Assembly (NCBI RefSeq): GCF_947504145.1
Contig: NZ_CANNGQ010000001.1
Span: forward strand, 248,001 to 312,000
Origin: an uncultured Microbulbifer sp.
GTDB taxonomy: Bacteria > Pseudomonadota > Gammaproteobacteria > Pseudomonadales > Cellvibrionaceae
Direction of reading: 5' to 3'
Length of the DNA: 64,000 nucleotides
The position numbers were made by a program, and so were the translations under genes. Shown here piece by piece: positions 8,669 through 18,382 of this stretch. The stretch's first letter is position 1; each line of letters starts with the position of its first letter. A model generated the notes under the pieces. That model was not told the DNA's origin, ran no database searches, and worked only from the letters and a program-made list of their open reading frames with translations.

Positions 8669-9592
8669 ATGAACAAGAAGTTGCTACTGGGCGCGCTGAT
8701 TGGCGCAGGTATGTCGATGTTGAACAAGAAAATTCGCCAGCAGCCGGCGCCATCCCCCGGTACCCCGCCTCCAGACTTCCATCGCCCGGATTTCAGCAAG
8801 GTTCCGCCCCCTGACCAGCAGGGCACGGGAACGGGCCCCAGTCTGGACGATATTCTCGCCCGCGCTGGCCAACCGGGTGGGTTGAACCCGGGAGACACCG
8901 CTGGTGGACAGAAACCGGGCGGTGATGTCTTTGGTGGTGCGGTGCCCGCAGGAGCGGGTGCCGGTGGCGCAGCGGTGCTCATGGAAATTGCCCGCCGAAT
9001 CTTTTCGCAAATGCAGCAGTCACCGGGCGCCAGTGGCGGAGGGAATGCGGGCGGAGGCCTGGGCGGCGGTGCAGGTGGCGGCCTTGGGGATATTCTCGGG
9101 CAGATATTTGGCCGTGCCGGCGGCAAATTTGGGCAACAGGGCCCCGAGGGGCCTCAGAGCAACCCCGGTAACTGGCAGAATCCGTCCTCCGGCGGCAAGG
9201 GTGGCCTGTTCGGTTTCGTGAACACCGCCAGCGCCGATGCAGCCGGTGGGGAAGGGCAGGCGGATGCCATGCTCAAGGCGATGGTGGCAGCGGCGCAGGC
9301 AGATGGAAAAATCGATGAAGCCGAGCAGCGGAATATTCTGCAGGCCCTGGATGGGCAGCTGGAGGCATCGGCCCTGGATGCATTTCGCCAGTTTCTCACT
9401 CAGCCAGTGAGCATGGATGAGGTGGTGTCTGCGGCGCATGACCCGGCCACCGCGTTCAATCTATATCTGGTCTCCGCGATGACGATCAATCCAGACAACC
9501 CGCAGGAGAAGCAGTACTTGGAAATACTGGCAGAAAAGCTGGGAATTTCCGAACAGGCAGTGCAAGTGATCGAGCAGCAGCTACCGCGGTAG
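8669..9592 (+). CDS. DUF533/TerB-like protein with Gly-rich linker
   Basis: A 307-residue protein related to the YebE/DUF533 family. It begins with the family N-terminal segment MNKKLLLGALIGAGMSML. A long low-complexity Gly/Pro/Gln region follows (about residues 30-185). The C-terminal helical TerB-like domain (about 190-305) has the acidic, metal-site-like motif AAAQADGKIDEAE. The function of these proteins is not established; TerB-like folds are linked to envelope stress and tellurite resistance. The stop codon lies inside a 26-base palindrome shared with the convergent neighbour's end region. Confidence 0.8.
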   Translation: MNKKLLLGALIGAGMSMLNKKIRQQPAPSPGTPPPDFHRPDFSKVPPPDQQGTGTGPSLDDILARAGQPGGLNPGDTAGGQKPGGDVFGGAVPAGAGAGGAAVLMEIARRIFSQMQQSPGASGGGNAGGGLGGGAGGGLGDILGQIFGRAGGKFGQQGPEGPQSNPGNWQNPSSGGKGGLFGFVNTASADAAGGEGQADAMLKAMVAAAQADGKIDEAEQRNILQALDGQLEASALDAFRQFLTQPVSMDEVVSAAHDPATAFNLYLVSAMTINPDNPQEKQYLEILAEKLGISEQAVQVIEQQLPR

Positions 9593-9599
9593 CTGCTGC
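9574..9599. repeat. 26-bp perfect palindrome between convergent genes
   Basis: Twelve-base arms GCAGCAGCTACC and GGTAGCTGCTGC around a central GC give a perfect palindrome covering the last codons and stop of the DUF533 gene. No T tract follows on either strand, so it is not a classical terminator, though it could still fold in both transcripts. Confidence 0.7.
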
Positions 9600-9613
9600 G
9601 AGCGCCTGGGGGC

Positions 9614-11002
9614 TTAAGGCAAAAGCCGGGCGAAGTTTGCTTCGGTCGGGTATTTGCCAGCGGTCCAACCCAGGCGCACGATCACGGTGTTGGTGGAGGG
9701 AGACACCATCACCACCTGGCTGCGGTTGCCGGACATGAAATAACTGTCTACCGGCAGTGTGGGGTACAGCGAAGTTTCACCGCCGCGGTTCAGCCAGAAC
9801 TGGTACCCATAGGCCGGATCGTTATCGCTCTGGTTGGGGCTGCTGGCAGCTTGCACCCAACCCTCGGGGAGCAGGCGTTCGCCATTCCACTCGCCGTCGT
9901 TCAGCATCAACAGGCCGAGCCGCGCCCAGTCGCGCGCGGAGGCATAAATGTAAGAGCTCCCTACAAATACGCCAGCGGCATCCATCTCGAACGTGGTGTT
10001 GCGCATTCCCAGCGGCGTGAGGATCTGCTGCTGGAAGAAATCCACATTGGCCTGCGGGCTGCCGCCCACTTGCTGGTAAATCCATCGCGCCAACAAATTG
10101 GTGGTGCCGGAGGAGTAAGAGAAATACGCACCGGGTTTGTGTGCCAGCGGGCTCTGTAGGGCGACACCCGATGCGCTGTGAGCGTTGAATAACATCTGTG
10201 TAGCGTCGCTGCCCGGTGCGTAGGTTTCATCAAAGTCCAGCCCGGACGACATTTGTAACAGGTTTTCCAGGCTGATCTGATTGCGTTCGTCGGTCCATTC
10301 GGGAAACAGTGGTGTGGTGATATCCAGTTTTGGATTCAGTGCCTGCAGCCTGCCCACCATCATTGCAGTCACACTTTTTCCCATGGACCAGCCGAGTAGC
10401 TGGGTGTCCGGGGCGATGCGGTCGCCATAGGCCTCGGCTATCAGTTTTCCGTCTTGTACCACCAGCAGGGCGCGGGTGTTCAGTCCCGACTGATTGTCGG
10501 CGGCCAGAATCTCATCGAGGGTGTGTTGCAGTTTCGCGTCAATCTGTGTGGCGGCGCTTCCCGCGGGCCACTCCTGTGCTCTGCCGTTTTCGTCGGCACT
10601 AACGGTATTATCATCAGTACTCTCGGCACTAGACGATGCGACCGAAACCCGGTCCAGCGCGCTGGTGTCACCGATATCCAGTGTGCAGCCGAGCCCCGGG
10701 CGGTAGGTCGCACTGGTTTCACCCATGCCGAACATAGTGGCAGTGACTCGTCGATTGCCGTACTCCAGGTCCAGTAGGCGGTTTGCCGGGGAGTAAGAGG
10801 CAAGGTCTTCGAGGTTGCGCGACGGGCTGAAGCCGGAAACATAATAGCCGGAGCATGCCAGCTTCGCGCCCATGCCTGTGGCAACGCGCACGGCATCGCC
10901 CAGCTGGGTGACGGAAAATCCCAGCAGAGTCGGTGCGAGCAGCGCGAGTACCAGCAGCAGGCCGGCAAGAGAGGCGAGAGAAGTCAGTATTATTTTTTTC
11001 AT
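9614..11002 (-). CDS. Serine hydrolase of the beta-lactamase class C / DD-peptidase family
   Basis: A 462-residue protein with an N-terminal membrane anchor or signal (KKIILTSLASLAGLLLVLAL) and a unique domain of about 150 residues. A beta-lactamase-type serine hydrolase domain follows. The nucleophile motif is S206-M-G-K209 (SxxK) and the second motif is Y296-S-S. The third Lys/His-Gly motif is not obvious. The protein is periplasmic or membrane-anchored. Family members include peptidases, esterases and amide hydrolases, so calling it a beta-lactamase would be unwarranted. Confidence 0.82.
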   Translation of the reverse strand: MKKIILTSLASLAGLLLVLALLAPTLLGFSVTQLGDAVRVATGMGAKLACSGYYVSGFSPSRNLEDLASYSPANRLLDLEYGNRRVTATMFGMGETSATYRPGLGCTLDIGDTSALDRVSVASSSAESTDDNTVSADENGRAQEWPAGSAATQIDAKLQHTLDEILAADNQSGLNTRALLVVQDGKLIAEAYGDRIAPDTQLLGWSMGKSVTAMMVGRLQALNPKLDITTPLFPEWTDERNQISLENLLQMSSGLDFDETYAPGSDATQMLFNAHSASGVALQSPLAHKPGAYFSYSSGTTNLLARWIYQQVGGSPQANVDFFQQQILTPLGMRNTTFEMDAAGVFVGSSYIYASARDWARLGLLMLNDGEWNGERLLPEGWVQAASSPNQSDNDPAYGYQFWLNRGGETSLYPTLPVDSYFMSGNRSQVVMVSPSTNTVIVRLGWTAGKYPTEANFARLLP

Positions 11003-11160
11003 GGATAGCCGGTCATGAGTGACAGATCATGGGTAAAGACGGTGGATACACGGTCACGGGTAAGTGGCTGGAGAGCATCCGTTAAGCGAGGATTTTAACA
11101 ACGGGTATAGCGGGGCGGGGAGGTTATCCGAGGCCAGAAAATTCCGCGAAAAAACGGATT

Positions 11161-11199
11161 AAAAAAGCCGGTACCCGAATCGATTCGGACACCGGCTTT
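11161..11199 (-). terminator. Intrinsic terminator downstream of mmsA
   Basis: Read leftward, AAAGCCGGT pairs with ACCGGCTTT around an inner self-complementary GAATCGATTC and runs into a T tract. It lies about 20 bases past the mmsA stop. Confidence 0.85.
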
Positions 11200-11220
11200 G
11201 CAGCGTGAACGCTCTAACGA

Positions 11221-12717
11221 TCAGCCATTGCTTGGGAAGGTGAACTGCGCCCCTTCACGCACTCCGCTGGCGGGCCAGCGCTGGGTGATGGTTTTGCGCT
11301 TGGTATAGAAGCGCACGGCGTCCGGACCGTAGGCATGCAGGTCACCAAACAGGGACTGCTTCCAACCGCCAAAACTGTGGTAGGCCGCCGGCACGGGCAG
11401 GGGGACGTTTACACCCACCATACCCACGAGGATATTGTCGGCAAAATAGCGTGCAGCTTCGCCATCGCGGGTGAAAATACAGGTGCCGTTGCCGTACTCG
11501 TGGGCGTTAATGATGTCCATGGCTTCCTGCATGGTGTCCACACGCATCACGCACAACACCGGGCCAAAAATTTCTTCCTGATGAATGACCATACCTTCCT
11601 TCACCCGGTCGAACAGGCTGGCGCCCAGGTAGTTGCCATTCTCAAAACCGGGCACCTTCAGGCCCCGGCCGTCCACAACCAGTTCTGCGCCTTCTTCCTC
11701 ACCCTTGGCGATATAACCCACGATTTTTTCCAGCTGTGCACGGGTTACCACCGGGCCCATATCGTTGCTGTTGTCCATGCCGTCGCCCACCTTGAGGTTG
11801 GCGATCTGCGCTTTCAGTTTATCGATCAGTGCATCGGCGGTGGCATCGCCCACCGCCACCGCAACGGAAATTGCCATGCAGCGCTCACCGCAGGACCCGT
11901 AAGCCGCACCCATCAGCGCACTCACTGCATTGTCGAGATCCGCATCCGGCATCACGATCGCGTGGTTCTTTGCCCCGCCGAATGCCTGCACACGCTTGCC
12001 ATTATTACAGCCGGTTTCATAAACGTACCTGGCGATGGGCGTCGAGCCGACAAAGCTGACCGCGTGTACCCGGCTGTCCGAAAGCAGCGTATCTACCGCT
12101 TCCTTATCGCCGTTCACCACGTTCAGTACACCCGGGGGCAGGCCCGCCTCCTGGGCCAGTTGGGCGATCAACAGCGCGGAGCTGGGGTCGCGCTCGGAGG
12201 GTTTCAGAATAAACGTATTGCCACAGGCAACCGCCATCGGCCACATCCACAGAGGCACCATGGCGGGGAAATTGAACGGGGTAATACCGGCGCACACACC
12301 AAGCGGCTGGAACTCGCTCCAGGAATCGATGGCCGGGCCCACATTTTTGCTGTGCTCACCTTTCAGCAATTCCGGGACACCGCATGCGTATTCCACATTT
12401 TCAATACCGCGCTGCAGCTCGCCCATGGCATCGTTCAGGACCTTGCCGTGCTCGCGGGTAATCAACGCACAGATTCTGTCGCTGTTCTGCTCCAGCAGGT
12501 CTTTGAGGCGGAACATAATGCGCGCGCGCTTGACCGGCGGCGTGTTGCGCCAGGCCGGATACGCCGCCTGCGCAACAGAGATCGCTTCTTCCACAGTCGC
12601 TTTGCTGGCAAGTGCGACTTTGTTTTCCACCGTATTGGTGGATGGATTGACGATGTCCTGAGTGCGGTCATCGCCTGTATACATTTCGCCGTTGATCAGG
12701 TGGCCGACGGTGTGCAT
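11221..12717 (-). CDS. mmsA: CoA-acylating (methyl)malonate-semialdehyde dehydrogenase
   Basis: NAD-dependent aldehyde dehydrogenase of 498 residues. It converts methylmalonate or malonate semialdehyde plus CoA to propionyl- or acetyl-CoA. The catalytic cysteine is C280 in GSCGERCMAISVAV, and the NAD/Rossmann segments include NFPAMVPLWMWPMA and FVGSTPIARYVYE. The downstream EEIFGPVL and the C-terminal TQRWP region are typical of MmsA. I moved the start to the ATG at 12717, preceded by GGAG 8 bases upstream, because the longer form adds a non-conserved Arg-rich extension. It sits downstream of a beta-alanine-type aminotransferase; together they would take beta-alanine to acetyl-CoA. Confidence 0.9.
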   Translation of the reverse strand: MHTVGHLINGEMYTGDDRTQDIVNPSTNTVENKVALASKATVEEAISVAQAAYPAWRNTPPVKRARIMFRLKDLLEQNSDRICALITREHGKVLNDAMGELQRGIENVEYACGVPELLKGEHSKNVGPAIDSWSEFQPLGVCAGITPFNFPAMVPLWMWPMAVACGNTFILKPSERDPSSALLIAQLAQEAGLPPGVLNVVNGDKEAVDTLLSDSRVHAVSFVGSTPIARYVYETGCNNGKRVQAFGGAKNHAIVMPDADLDNAVSALMGAAYGSCGERCMAISVAVAVGDATADALIDKLKAQIANLKVGDGMDNSNDMGPVVTRAQLEKIVGYIAKGEEEGAELVVDGRGLKVPGFENGNYLGASLFDRVKEGMVIHQEEIFGPVLCVMRVDTMQEAMDIINAHEYGNGTCIFTRDGEAARYFADNILVGMVGVNVPLPVPAAYHSFGGWKQSLFGDLHAYGPDAVRFYTKRKTITQRWPASGVREGAQFTFPSNG

Positions 12718-12827
12718 GATTTCTCTCCTACGGGAATGTCTCCCGATTCGAATGCTGTAAGTGTCTGGTATGAAGGTGCCTCGCAAGGGTTTCCCGGGAT
12801 CGACACCGCCACTGACTAAGTAAAAAA

Positions 12828-14162
12828 CTAGCGAACTTCCTGCAAAATATCCCGCAGGGTTTCCGCGATCTGCGTAATCTGGTTGCGCTCAATAATAAAC
12901 GGCGGCGCAATGGCAATGGTGTCGCCGGTCCAGCGCAGCAGAATGCCGCGGCGGTACGCTTCCAGCACTACATCCATGGCGCGCTTGCCCGGTTCGCCTT
13001 CGCGAGGCTGCAACTGCACCGCACCGGCGAGGCCGTAATTGCGAATATCCACAACATGGGCCGCATCGTTCAGGCTGTGCAGCGCCTCTTCAAAATACGG
13101 CGCCATCTCATTTACGCGCTCAAACAGCTTTTCATTTTCGTAAATGTCCAGTGTCACCATCGCCGCGGCGCAGGCCACCGGGTGGGCTGAATAGGTGTAA
13201 CCGTGGGCGAGCTCCGGAATGTGCTCCGGGCCCTGCATAAAGGTCTGGTAAATATCATCGCTGGCAATAACCGCCCCCATGGGGATGGCACCGTTGGTAA
13301 TGCCTTTTGCTGTAGTGATGATATCCGGCTGCACAGCAAATTCCTGCGCTGCAAACGCAGAGCCGGTGCGCCCGAAGCCGGTAATGACCTCGTCAAAGAT
13401 CAGCAGGATATCGTGGGCACTGCACAGTTCGCGCAACGTTTTCAGATAACCCTTGGGCGGCAGAATCACACCCGCGGAGCCGGCAAAGGGCTCCACCATG
13501 ACTGCTGCAATATTTTCTGCACCCTGCAGATTGATGATGTCCAGAAGACGGTTTGCCATCGCCTCACCACCGTGTTCCGGCAGGCCGCGAGAGAACGTAT
13601 TTTCTGGCAGCAGGGTGTGGGGCAGGTGATCGACATCCAGGGCCGGGCCAAAGGTTTTGCGGTTGCCCACCATGCCGCCCACAGAGATACCGCCGAAGTT
13701 GACGCCGTGGTAGCCCTGGGCGCGGCCCACCAGACGGATTTTTTCCGGGCGGCCTTTTGCCCGCCAGTAGGCGCGGGCGATTTTCAGCGCGGTATCTGCC
13801 GCTTCCGATCCGGAGTTGCAGAAAAACACCCGGTTCAGGTCACCCGGTGCCATGTCTGCGAGACGCTTGGCGAGTTTGAATGCGGCGGGGTGGCCAAACT
13901 GAAAGGCCGGTGAATAGTCGAGGCCGGTAAGCTGGCTTGCTACCGCATCGGCAATTTCCTTGCGGCCGTGGCCCAGGTTGCTGCACCAGAGACCGGAGAA
14001 GGCATCCAGCACCGAACGGCCATCGGCGGTGGTGTAGTGCATACCCTCTGCGGCCACAAACAGGCGCGGGTCGGACTTGAAATGGCGGTTGCCGGTAAAC
14101 GGCATCCAGTGGGCTTCGAGCTCTTCAGGGCTCAGGCCGGCGAGGCTGTCTAGATCAGCCAT
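12828..14162 (-). CDS. Class III omega-aminotransferase (beta-alanine--pyruvate type)
   Basis: PLP-dependent class III aminotransferase of 444 residues. The cofactor lysine is K286 in TTAKGITNG, the PLP-ring aspartate is D257 in IFDEVITGFGRTG, and the phosphate-binding CNSGSEAADTALK starts near residue 115. Sequence and length fit beta-alanine--pyruvate transaminases (OapT/Apt), which make malonate semialdehyde. The next gene in the transcript, mmsA, uses that product. The gap of 110 bases leaves room for a separate promoter. No LysR-type regulator is adjacent. Other omega-amino donors cannot be excluded. Confidence 0.87.
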   Translation of the reverse strand: MADLDSLAGLSPEELEAHWMPFTGNRHFKSDPRLFVAAEGMHYTTADGRSVLDAFSGLWCSNLGHGRKEIADAVASQLTGLDYSPAFQFGHPAAFKLAKRLADMAPGDLNRVFFCNSGSEAADTALKIARAYWRAKGRPEKIRLVGRAQGYHGVNFGGISVGGMVGNRKTFGPALDVDHLPHTLLPENTFSRGLPEHGGEAMANRLLDIINLQGAENIAAVMVEPFAGSAGVILPPKGYLKTLRELCSAHDILLIFDEVITGFGRTGSAFAAQEFAVQPDIITTAKGITNGAIPMGAVIASDDIYQTFMQGPEHIPELAHGYTYSAHPVACAAAMVTLDIYENEKLFERVNEMAPYFEEALHSLNDAAHVVDIRNYGLAGAVQLQPREGEPGKRAMDVVLEAYRRGILLRWTGDTIAIAPPFIIERNQITQIAETLRDILQEVR

Positions 14163-14413
14163 GGTTCACCTCGTGACTTCAGCGATGATTATTGTGGTTC
14201 AGTTCTTGCGGAGCGCTGGCGCTTGAGGCGAGTTTAGGGGCGATCAATAAACTTTACAATAGTTGAATAATGATTCGGTTATTGGTGTTTGGGGAGGCGG
14301 TTTGGTTGTTTGGTGGACGAATAGGGGCCAGCTGACGACCTTTTAACCTCAGGTGTTAAATATATTGATCGTCGGGGCGTGGTGCCGGGCGCGAGGACAC
14401 CCGAAGAGAGTCG

Positions 14414-16255
14414 TCAGGCCGTCTCGCGCTCAAATTCCCGTAGTAGATCGAGAAACGGTTCCCCAAAGCGGGCCAGCTTACTGTCGCCGATGCCGGAGAT
14501 CGCCAGCATCTCTGCCTCGTTGCGCGGGCGCGCTGAGAGCATCTCCCGCAGGGTGGCATCGTGGAATACCACATACGGTGGCACGCCGCGCTCTTCGGCC
14601 AGGGATTTGCGCAGCGCACGCAGGGCATCCCACAGCGGGAGATCTTCTTCTGCAATTTCCACCGGTGCGCGGGAGCGCGACTCGCCGGTGCCTTTTGCCG
14701 ATTTCGCTGGCGTCTTGGGCAGGGTGCGCAGTTGCAGGTTTTCTTCGCCGCGCAGTACCGGGCGGCACTGCTCGGTCAGTTGCAGGGCGTTGAAGGCTTC
14801 CGCATTCACCCGCAGGTAGCCGCGCACCACCAGCTGGCGAGTGACTGCGCGCCATTCATTACCGCTGAGGTCGGCGCCGATACCGTAGGTGGAGAGCTGG
14901 TTGTGGTTGAACTGGCGGATTTTCTCGGTATCCGCACCGCGCAATACGTCGATCACATGGGCGGCGCCAAAGCGCTGGCCGGTGCGGTAGATGCAGGACA
15001 TCAGCTTGCGCGAGGCGTCACTGGCATCCCAGGTGGCGGGCGGTTCCGCGCAAGTATCGCAATTGCCGCAATCCGCATCCTGCTCCTCATTAAAGTAGCG
15101 CAGCAGGGCGCGGCGGCGGCAACTGGTGATCTCACACAGGCCCAGCATCGCGTCCAGCCGTTGCCGCTCCTGCCGTTTGTGTTCGTCGCTGCCCTCGGAT
15201 GTGGCCGCCATCTGGCTGAGTTTGACCACGTCTTCCAGCCCGTACAACAGCAGTGCGGTGGCCGGCTCGCCATCGCGACCGGCGCGGCCGGTTTCCTGGT
15301 AATAGGCCTCGATACTTTTTGGCAGGTCCAGGTGCGCCACGAAGCGCACGTCCGGTTTATCGATGCCCATGCCAAAGGCGATGGTGGCCACCATGACGAT
15401 GCCTTCTTCCCGCAGGAAACGGCGCTGGTGCTCGGCGCGCACCTCGGCAGCGAGGCCGGCGTGATAGGGCAGTGCGTTGAATCCCTGCTGCTGCAGCCAC
15501 TGGGCGGTAGATTCCACCTTGTTGCGGGAAAGGCAGTAGATGACCCCTGCATGGCCCTGGTGTTCTGTATTCAGGAATTGCAGCAGCTGGCGCTTGGGGT
15601 TGTTTTTGGGGGCGATGCGGTACTGGATGTTCGGGCGATCGAAGCTGCTGATAAAGTGCCGCGCATCGTTGAGATCGAGACGCTGCGCGATCTCTCGTCG
15701 GGTGCGTTGATCCGCGGTTGCGGTCAGGGCCACCCGCGGCACCTCGGGAAAGCGCTGGTGCAGGCAGGAAAGCTGCAGGTAATCCGCGCGGAAGTCGTGC
15801 CCCCACTGGCTTACACAGTGTGCCTCATCAATGGCGAAGAGGGCGATGTTGGTCTGTTCCAGCAGCTCCAGGGTGCGGGGCTGCAGTAGCCGCTCCGGGG
15901 CGAGGTACAGCATTTGCAGATCGCCGCGCAGTAATTGCGCCTCGATATCCTGTGCGGTGCGGAAATCCAGCGAGGAATTCAAAAAGGCGGCGGAAACGCC
16001 CGCCGCCCGCAGGGCTTCCACCTGATCTTGCATCAGCGCGATCAGTGGCGAAATCACGATGCCGCAGCCCGGGCGGGCCAGGGCCGGAATCTGGTAGCAC
16101 AGGGACTTGCCGCCACCGGTGGGCATCAGTACCAGAGCATCCTCACCGGTCACCAGGGTATCGATAATGGCCTGCTGGTCACCCCGGAACCCGGTGTAGC
16201 CAAAGGTGTGTTCGAGGATGTAATGGGGGCTGTTGGTGGCGGGGGTGTCTGTCAT
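14414..16255 (-). CDS. recQ: ATP-dependent DNA helicase RecQ
   Basis: A 613-residue 3'-5' SF2 helicase of the RecF pathway. It has Walker [13 protein letters not shown], the DEAH-box segment [16 protein letters not shown] with the RecQ aromatic loop, and motif [14 protein letters not shown]. The zinc-binding cysteines lie in [10 protein letters not shown] and DCGNCDTC, followed by the winged-helix RQC domain and a C-terminal HRDC domain (about 525-605). The ATG at 16255 was chosen because the upstream in-frame extension is Arg/Pro-rich and not conserved. The gene stands alone. Confidence 0.95.
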   Translation of the reverse strand: MTDTPATNSPHYILEHTFGYTGFRGDQQAIIDTLVTGEDALVLMPTGGGKSLCYQIPALARPGCGIVISPLIALMQDQVEALRAAGVSAAFLNSSLDFRTAQDIEAQLLRGDLQMLYLAPERLLQPRTLELLEQTNIALFAIDEAHCVSQWGHDFRADYLQLSCLHQRFPEVPRVALTATADQRTRREIAQRLDLNDARHFISSFDRPNIQYRIAPKNNPKRQLLQFLNTEHQGHAGVIYCLSRNKVESTAQWLQQQGFNALPYHAGLAAEVRAEHQRRFLREEGIVMVATIAFGMGIDKPDVRFVAHLDLPKSIEAYYQETGRAGRDGEPATALLLYGLEDVVKLSQMAATSEGSDEHKRQERQRLDAMLGLCEITSCRRRALLRYFNEEQDADCGNCDTCAEPPATWDASDASRKLMSCIYRTGQRFGAAHVIDVLRGADTEKIRQFNHNQLSTYGIGADLSGNEWRAVTRQLVVRGYLRVNAEAFNALQLTEQCRPVLRGEENLQLRTLPKTPAKSAKGTGESRSRAPVEIAEEDLPLWDALRALRKSLAEERGVPPYVVFHDATLREMLSARPRNEAEMLAISGIGDSKLARFGEPFLDLLREFERETA

Positions 16256-16397
16256 GGGCGGCAGTATACCCCCGGGGTGGCTGCGGCGGCGAACTGGTAC
16301 CACCGATCCGTTGTCCAATTCTTGGCGTACATTACCTCATGAATTCGTGACGATGGTCTATAATCCTTCCACCGCAGACATAGACAGGGATAAAGCT

Positions 16398-16871
16398 ATG
16401 CGCGCTATGACAATGATAACGACAATGAAGTCTGTGCTATTCCCCAGTGCACTGGTCGGTGTACTTACTTTACTTGCGGGCTGTGTTTCCCAGGCCCCAG
16501 AACCCATCAATCCTCGCAATCTAGCCCAGTCCGCGGTCGCCGATACGCATCTCGGCTGGAAGCCAGCGCCCGCTAATCAGCTCAGCTACTCACTGGCGAC
16601 CTCTACAGGCATCGCCCGAATGGAAATGCGTGAGCTGCCGGTGGACCTGCAGGCAGTAACCATTGAGCTGCCCGGAATGCGCAATATCGAGGGTATTCAG
16701 TGGCGTGGTGCCAGTGGCGATCACGCCATGCTGTTTGATGGCGCTGAGGGAATGGACGGCGTGACGGTGGAACGTCAGCACCGGGGCTATCTGCTTCAGG
16801 TGCGCGGGACGGCGTTGGAGTCCATCCGCAGCGGCGGTCATCTGACGGTGATCGATTACTACCGGAACTGA
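16398..16871 (+). CDS. Small lipoprotein of unknown function
   Basis: A 157-residue predicted lipoprotein with a signal peptide ending in the lipobox LLAGC (Cys near residue 31). The mature part has no motif I recognise and looks like a compact beta-rich domain. I prefer the ATG at 16398, after AGGGATAAAGCT, because translation from there gives a standard signal peptide; the reading frame is open further upstream into the recQ promoter region. There is no operon partner: recQ is divergent and the cyclase gene downstream is convergent. Confidence 0.7.
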   Translation: MRAMTMITTMKSVLFPSALVGVLTLLAGCVSQAPEPINPRNLAQSAVADTHLGWKPAPANQLSYSLATSTGIARMEMRELPVDLQAVTIELPGMRNIEGIQWRGASGDHAMLFDGAEGMDGVTVERQHRGYLLQVRGTALESIRSGGHLTVIDYYRN

Positions 16872-16876
16872 TCGTT

Positions 16877-16901
16877 GGCTGGGGGCTGGGGGCTGGGGGC
16901 T
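16877..16901 (+). repeat. G-rich heptamer repeat
   Basis: Three tandem copies of GGGGGCT follow GGCT between two convergent genes. Three G5 runs plus a GG could form a G-quadruplex on the plus strand. Confidence 0.6.
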
Positions 16902-16905
16902 CCAT

Positions 16906-17700
16906 TTATTGGAAACCCAGCCCGTCTGGCCGGATCAGATAGAGGTTCGGCCAGTACTTTCCTGTTACCCAAAGGCCGTTGCGGGCCTTGTCCCAGGCGA
17001 TGCCGTTGGCCACGGCATCTACGTGTCGCCGCCCCTTCAGGCTGCTCTGCCGCAGCTTCTCCAGATTTAAAATACCTTTCACTTCGCCCGTTCCGGGGTC
17101 GATGGCGATAATGCGTGGGTCCTGCCAGATATTCGCCCACACCAGGCCATGTACATACTCCAGCTCGTTGAGCCGTGACCAGTTTTCGTCACCACCTTTT
17201 ACCCGAATCTGCCGGGTGATCTCGAAGGATTCCGGGTCGCGAAAGGTAAGTGTATCGCTGCCGTTACTCATGATCAGCTGCTGACCGTCGCTGGTCAGCC
17301 CCCAGCCTTCCCCCTGGTAGCGCAGCACCTTTTCCTGTGTGAATTTCGTGCGGTTGTAGACCAGGGCTTCGCCGGCGCGATAGGTCAGTAGGTACAGCCG
17401 ATCCTCCAGTACCGCGAGCCCCTCCGCAAAGCGGTTGCCGGCGAGCCATTTGCGTCTTACGGGATTACCGCCGGGGTCGGTATACTCCGCAAGCCAGGAG
17501 CGGCCGTAGAGCCCGCTGCTCTCCAGCCAGCGCTCGCCGTCGTAATAGAGTCCCTGAGTGAAGTGGTCGGCGGGCCGGGATTTGCTGTCCAGCAGTGTGT
17601 ATTCCACCGGCTCGACCGCGTGGCTACTGCTGGTAAGCAGCAGTGCGGCGGCAGCGGCTTTGATGGCTGGCCAGATGGTGAATTTCTGTGCGGCTCCCAT
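16906..17700 (-). CDS. Glutaminyl-peptide cyclotransferase, plant/bacterial beta-propeller type
   Basis: A 264-residue secreted enzyme predicted to convert N-terminal Gln of peptides to pyroglutamate. It begins with a signal peptide (about residues 1-30, ending SSSHA). The body has the five-bladed propeller motifs of this family: FTQGLYYDG, ESSGLYGRS, FAEGL, GEGWGLTSDGQQL, SNGSDTLTFRDP, LNELEYV and NGIAWD. The ATG at 17700 gives the signal peptide; the longer frame upstream would run into the divergent DUF502 gene's promoter. Activity is inferred from the family only. Confidence 0.85.
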   Translation of the reverse strand: MGAAQKFTIWPAIKAAAAALLLTSSSHAVEPVEYTLLDSKSRPADHFTQGLYYDGERWLESSGLYGRSWLAEYTDPGGNPVRRKWLAGNRFAEGLAVLEDRLYLLTYRAGEALVYNRTKFTQEKVLRYQGEGWGLTSDGQQLIMSNGSDTLTFRDPESFEITRQIRVKGGDENWSRLNELEYVHGLVWANIWQDPRIIAIDPGTGEVKGILNLEKLRQSSLKGRRHVDAVANGIAWDKARNGLWVTGKYWPNLYLIRPDGLGFQ

Positions 17701-17752
17701 GGCGATAGATCGATTTCCCTGTTCAACCCTATTCAGATCAGTGCAGTAAGTT

Positions 17753-18382
17753 ATGACCAGAATAAAAACATTTGTCACGCTGACGTTGCTCGGTGGCCTC
17801 GCCGTTGTGTTGCCCATTGCGATTTTTGTGATGCTGATCCAGTGGCTGTTTGGCCAGATCACTGACATGGTGGCGCCGGCGACTCAGTGGATGCAGGCAC
17901 ATACGGAATTCAAGGATAACCTTGCGCGCCTTGTGGTAATAGCGCTGATTCTCGGGGCGTGTTTCCTGATCGGCCTGCTGGTAAAGACCAGTGTGGGCCG
18001 CTGGGCGCACAAGCACCTGGACTTCTGGCTGGGCAAGCTGGCGCCGGGCTACAACACGATCAAGGAACTGGTGTTGCAGTTTATCGGCGGTGGCGGCAGT
18101 GAGGGGGTACTGTCGGGGCCGGTGGCGCGAGCGCGCATTCACGGCGTCGGGAATCCACTGTCGGTAACTGCCATCGTGACCTCGCAGCACGCCAACGGCG
18201 ATTTCACGGTGTATGTGCCTACCGCTCCGGTGCCGACTTCCGGGTTTGTTTTCCACCTGCCGCCGGAGTGCGTGGAAATCCTGCCCCATGTCACCGTAGA
18301 AGCGGCCATGAAATCCATCGTCGCCTGCGGTTCCGGCAGTGGACCGCTACTCGCCCCGCCAGCGTTGAAAGAAACCAGCTAA
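17753..18382 (+). CDS. DUF502 inner-membrane protein
   Basis: A 209-residue protein with two N-terminal transmembrane helices (about residues 8-32 and 60-83), followed by a soluble domain. The domain has the segments GKLAPGYNTIKEL and NPLSVTAIVTSQHANGDFTVYVPTAPVPTSGFVF, which are typical of the DUF502 family. No function is established for the family. The 3' end overlaps the convergent mnmC stop by 4 bases. Confidence 0.82.
   Translation: MTRIKTFVTLTLLGGLAVVLPIAIFVMLIQWLFGQITDMVAPATQWMQAHTEFKDNLARLVVIALILGACFLIGLLVKTSVGRWAHKHLDFWLGKLAPGYNTIKELVLQFIGGGGSEGVLSGPVARARIHGVGNPLSVTAIVTSQHANGDFTVYVPTAPVPTSGFVFHLPPECVEILPHVTVEAAMKSIVACGSGSGPLLAPPALKETS

Noticed and set aside
11335-12819. A 494-codon open frame on the plus strand opposite mmsA
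   Set aside because: Exact antisense of a conserved dehydrogenase; His- and Arg-rich translation without family motifs. It arises from codon bias of the real gene.
14561-15889. A 442-codon open frame opposite recQ
   Set aside because: Shadow of RecQ; the translation has no recognisable domain.
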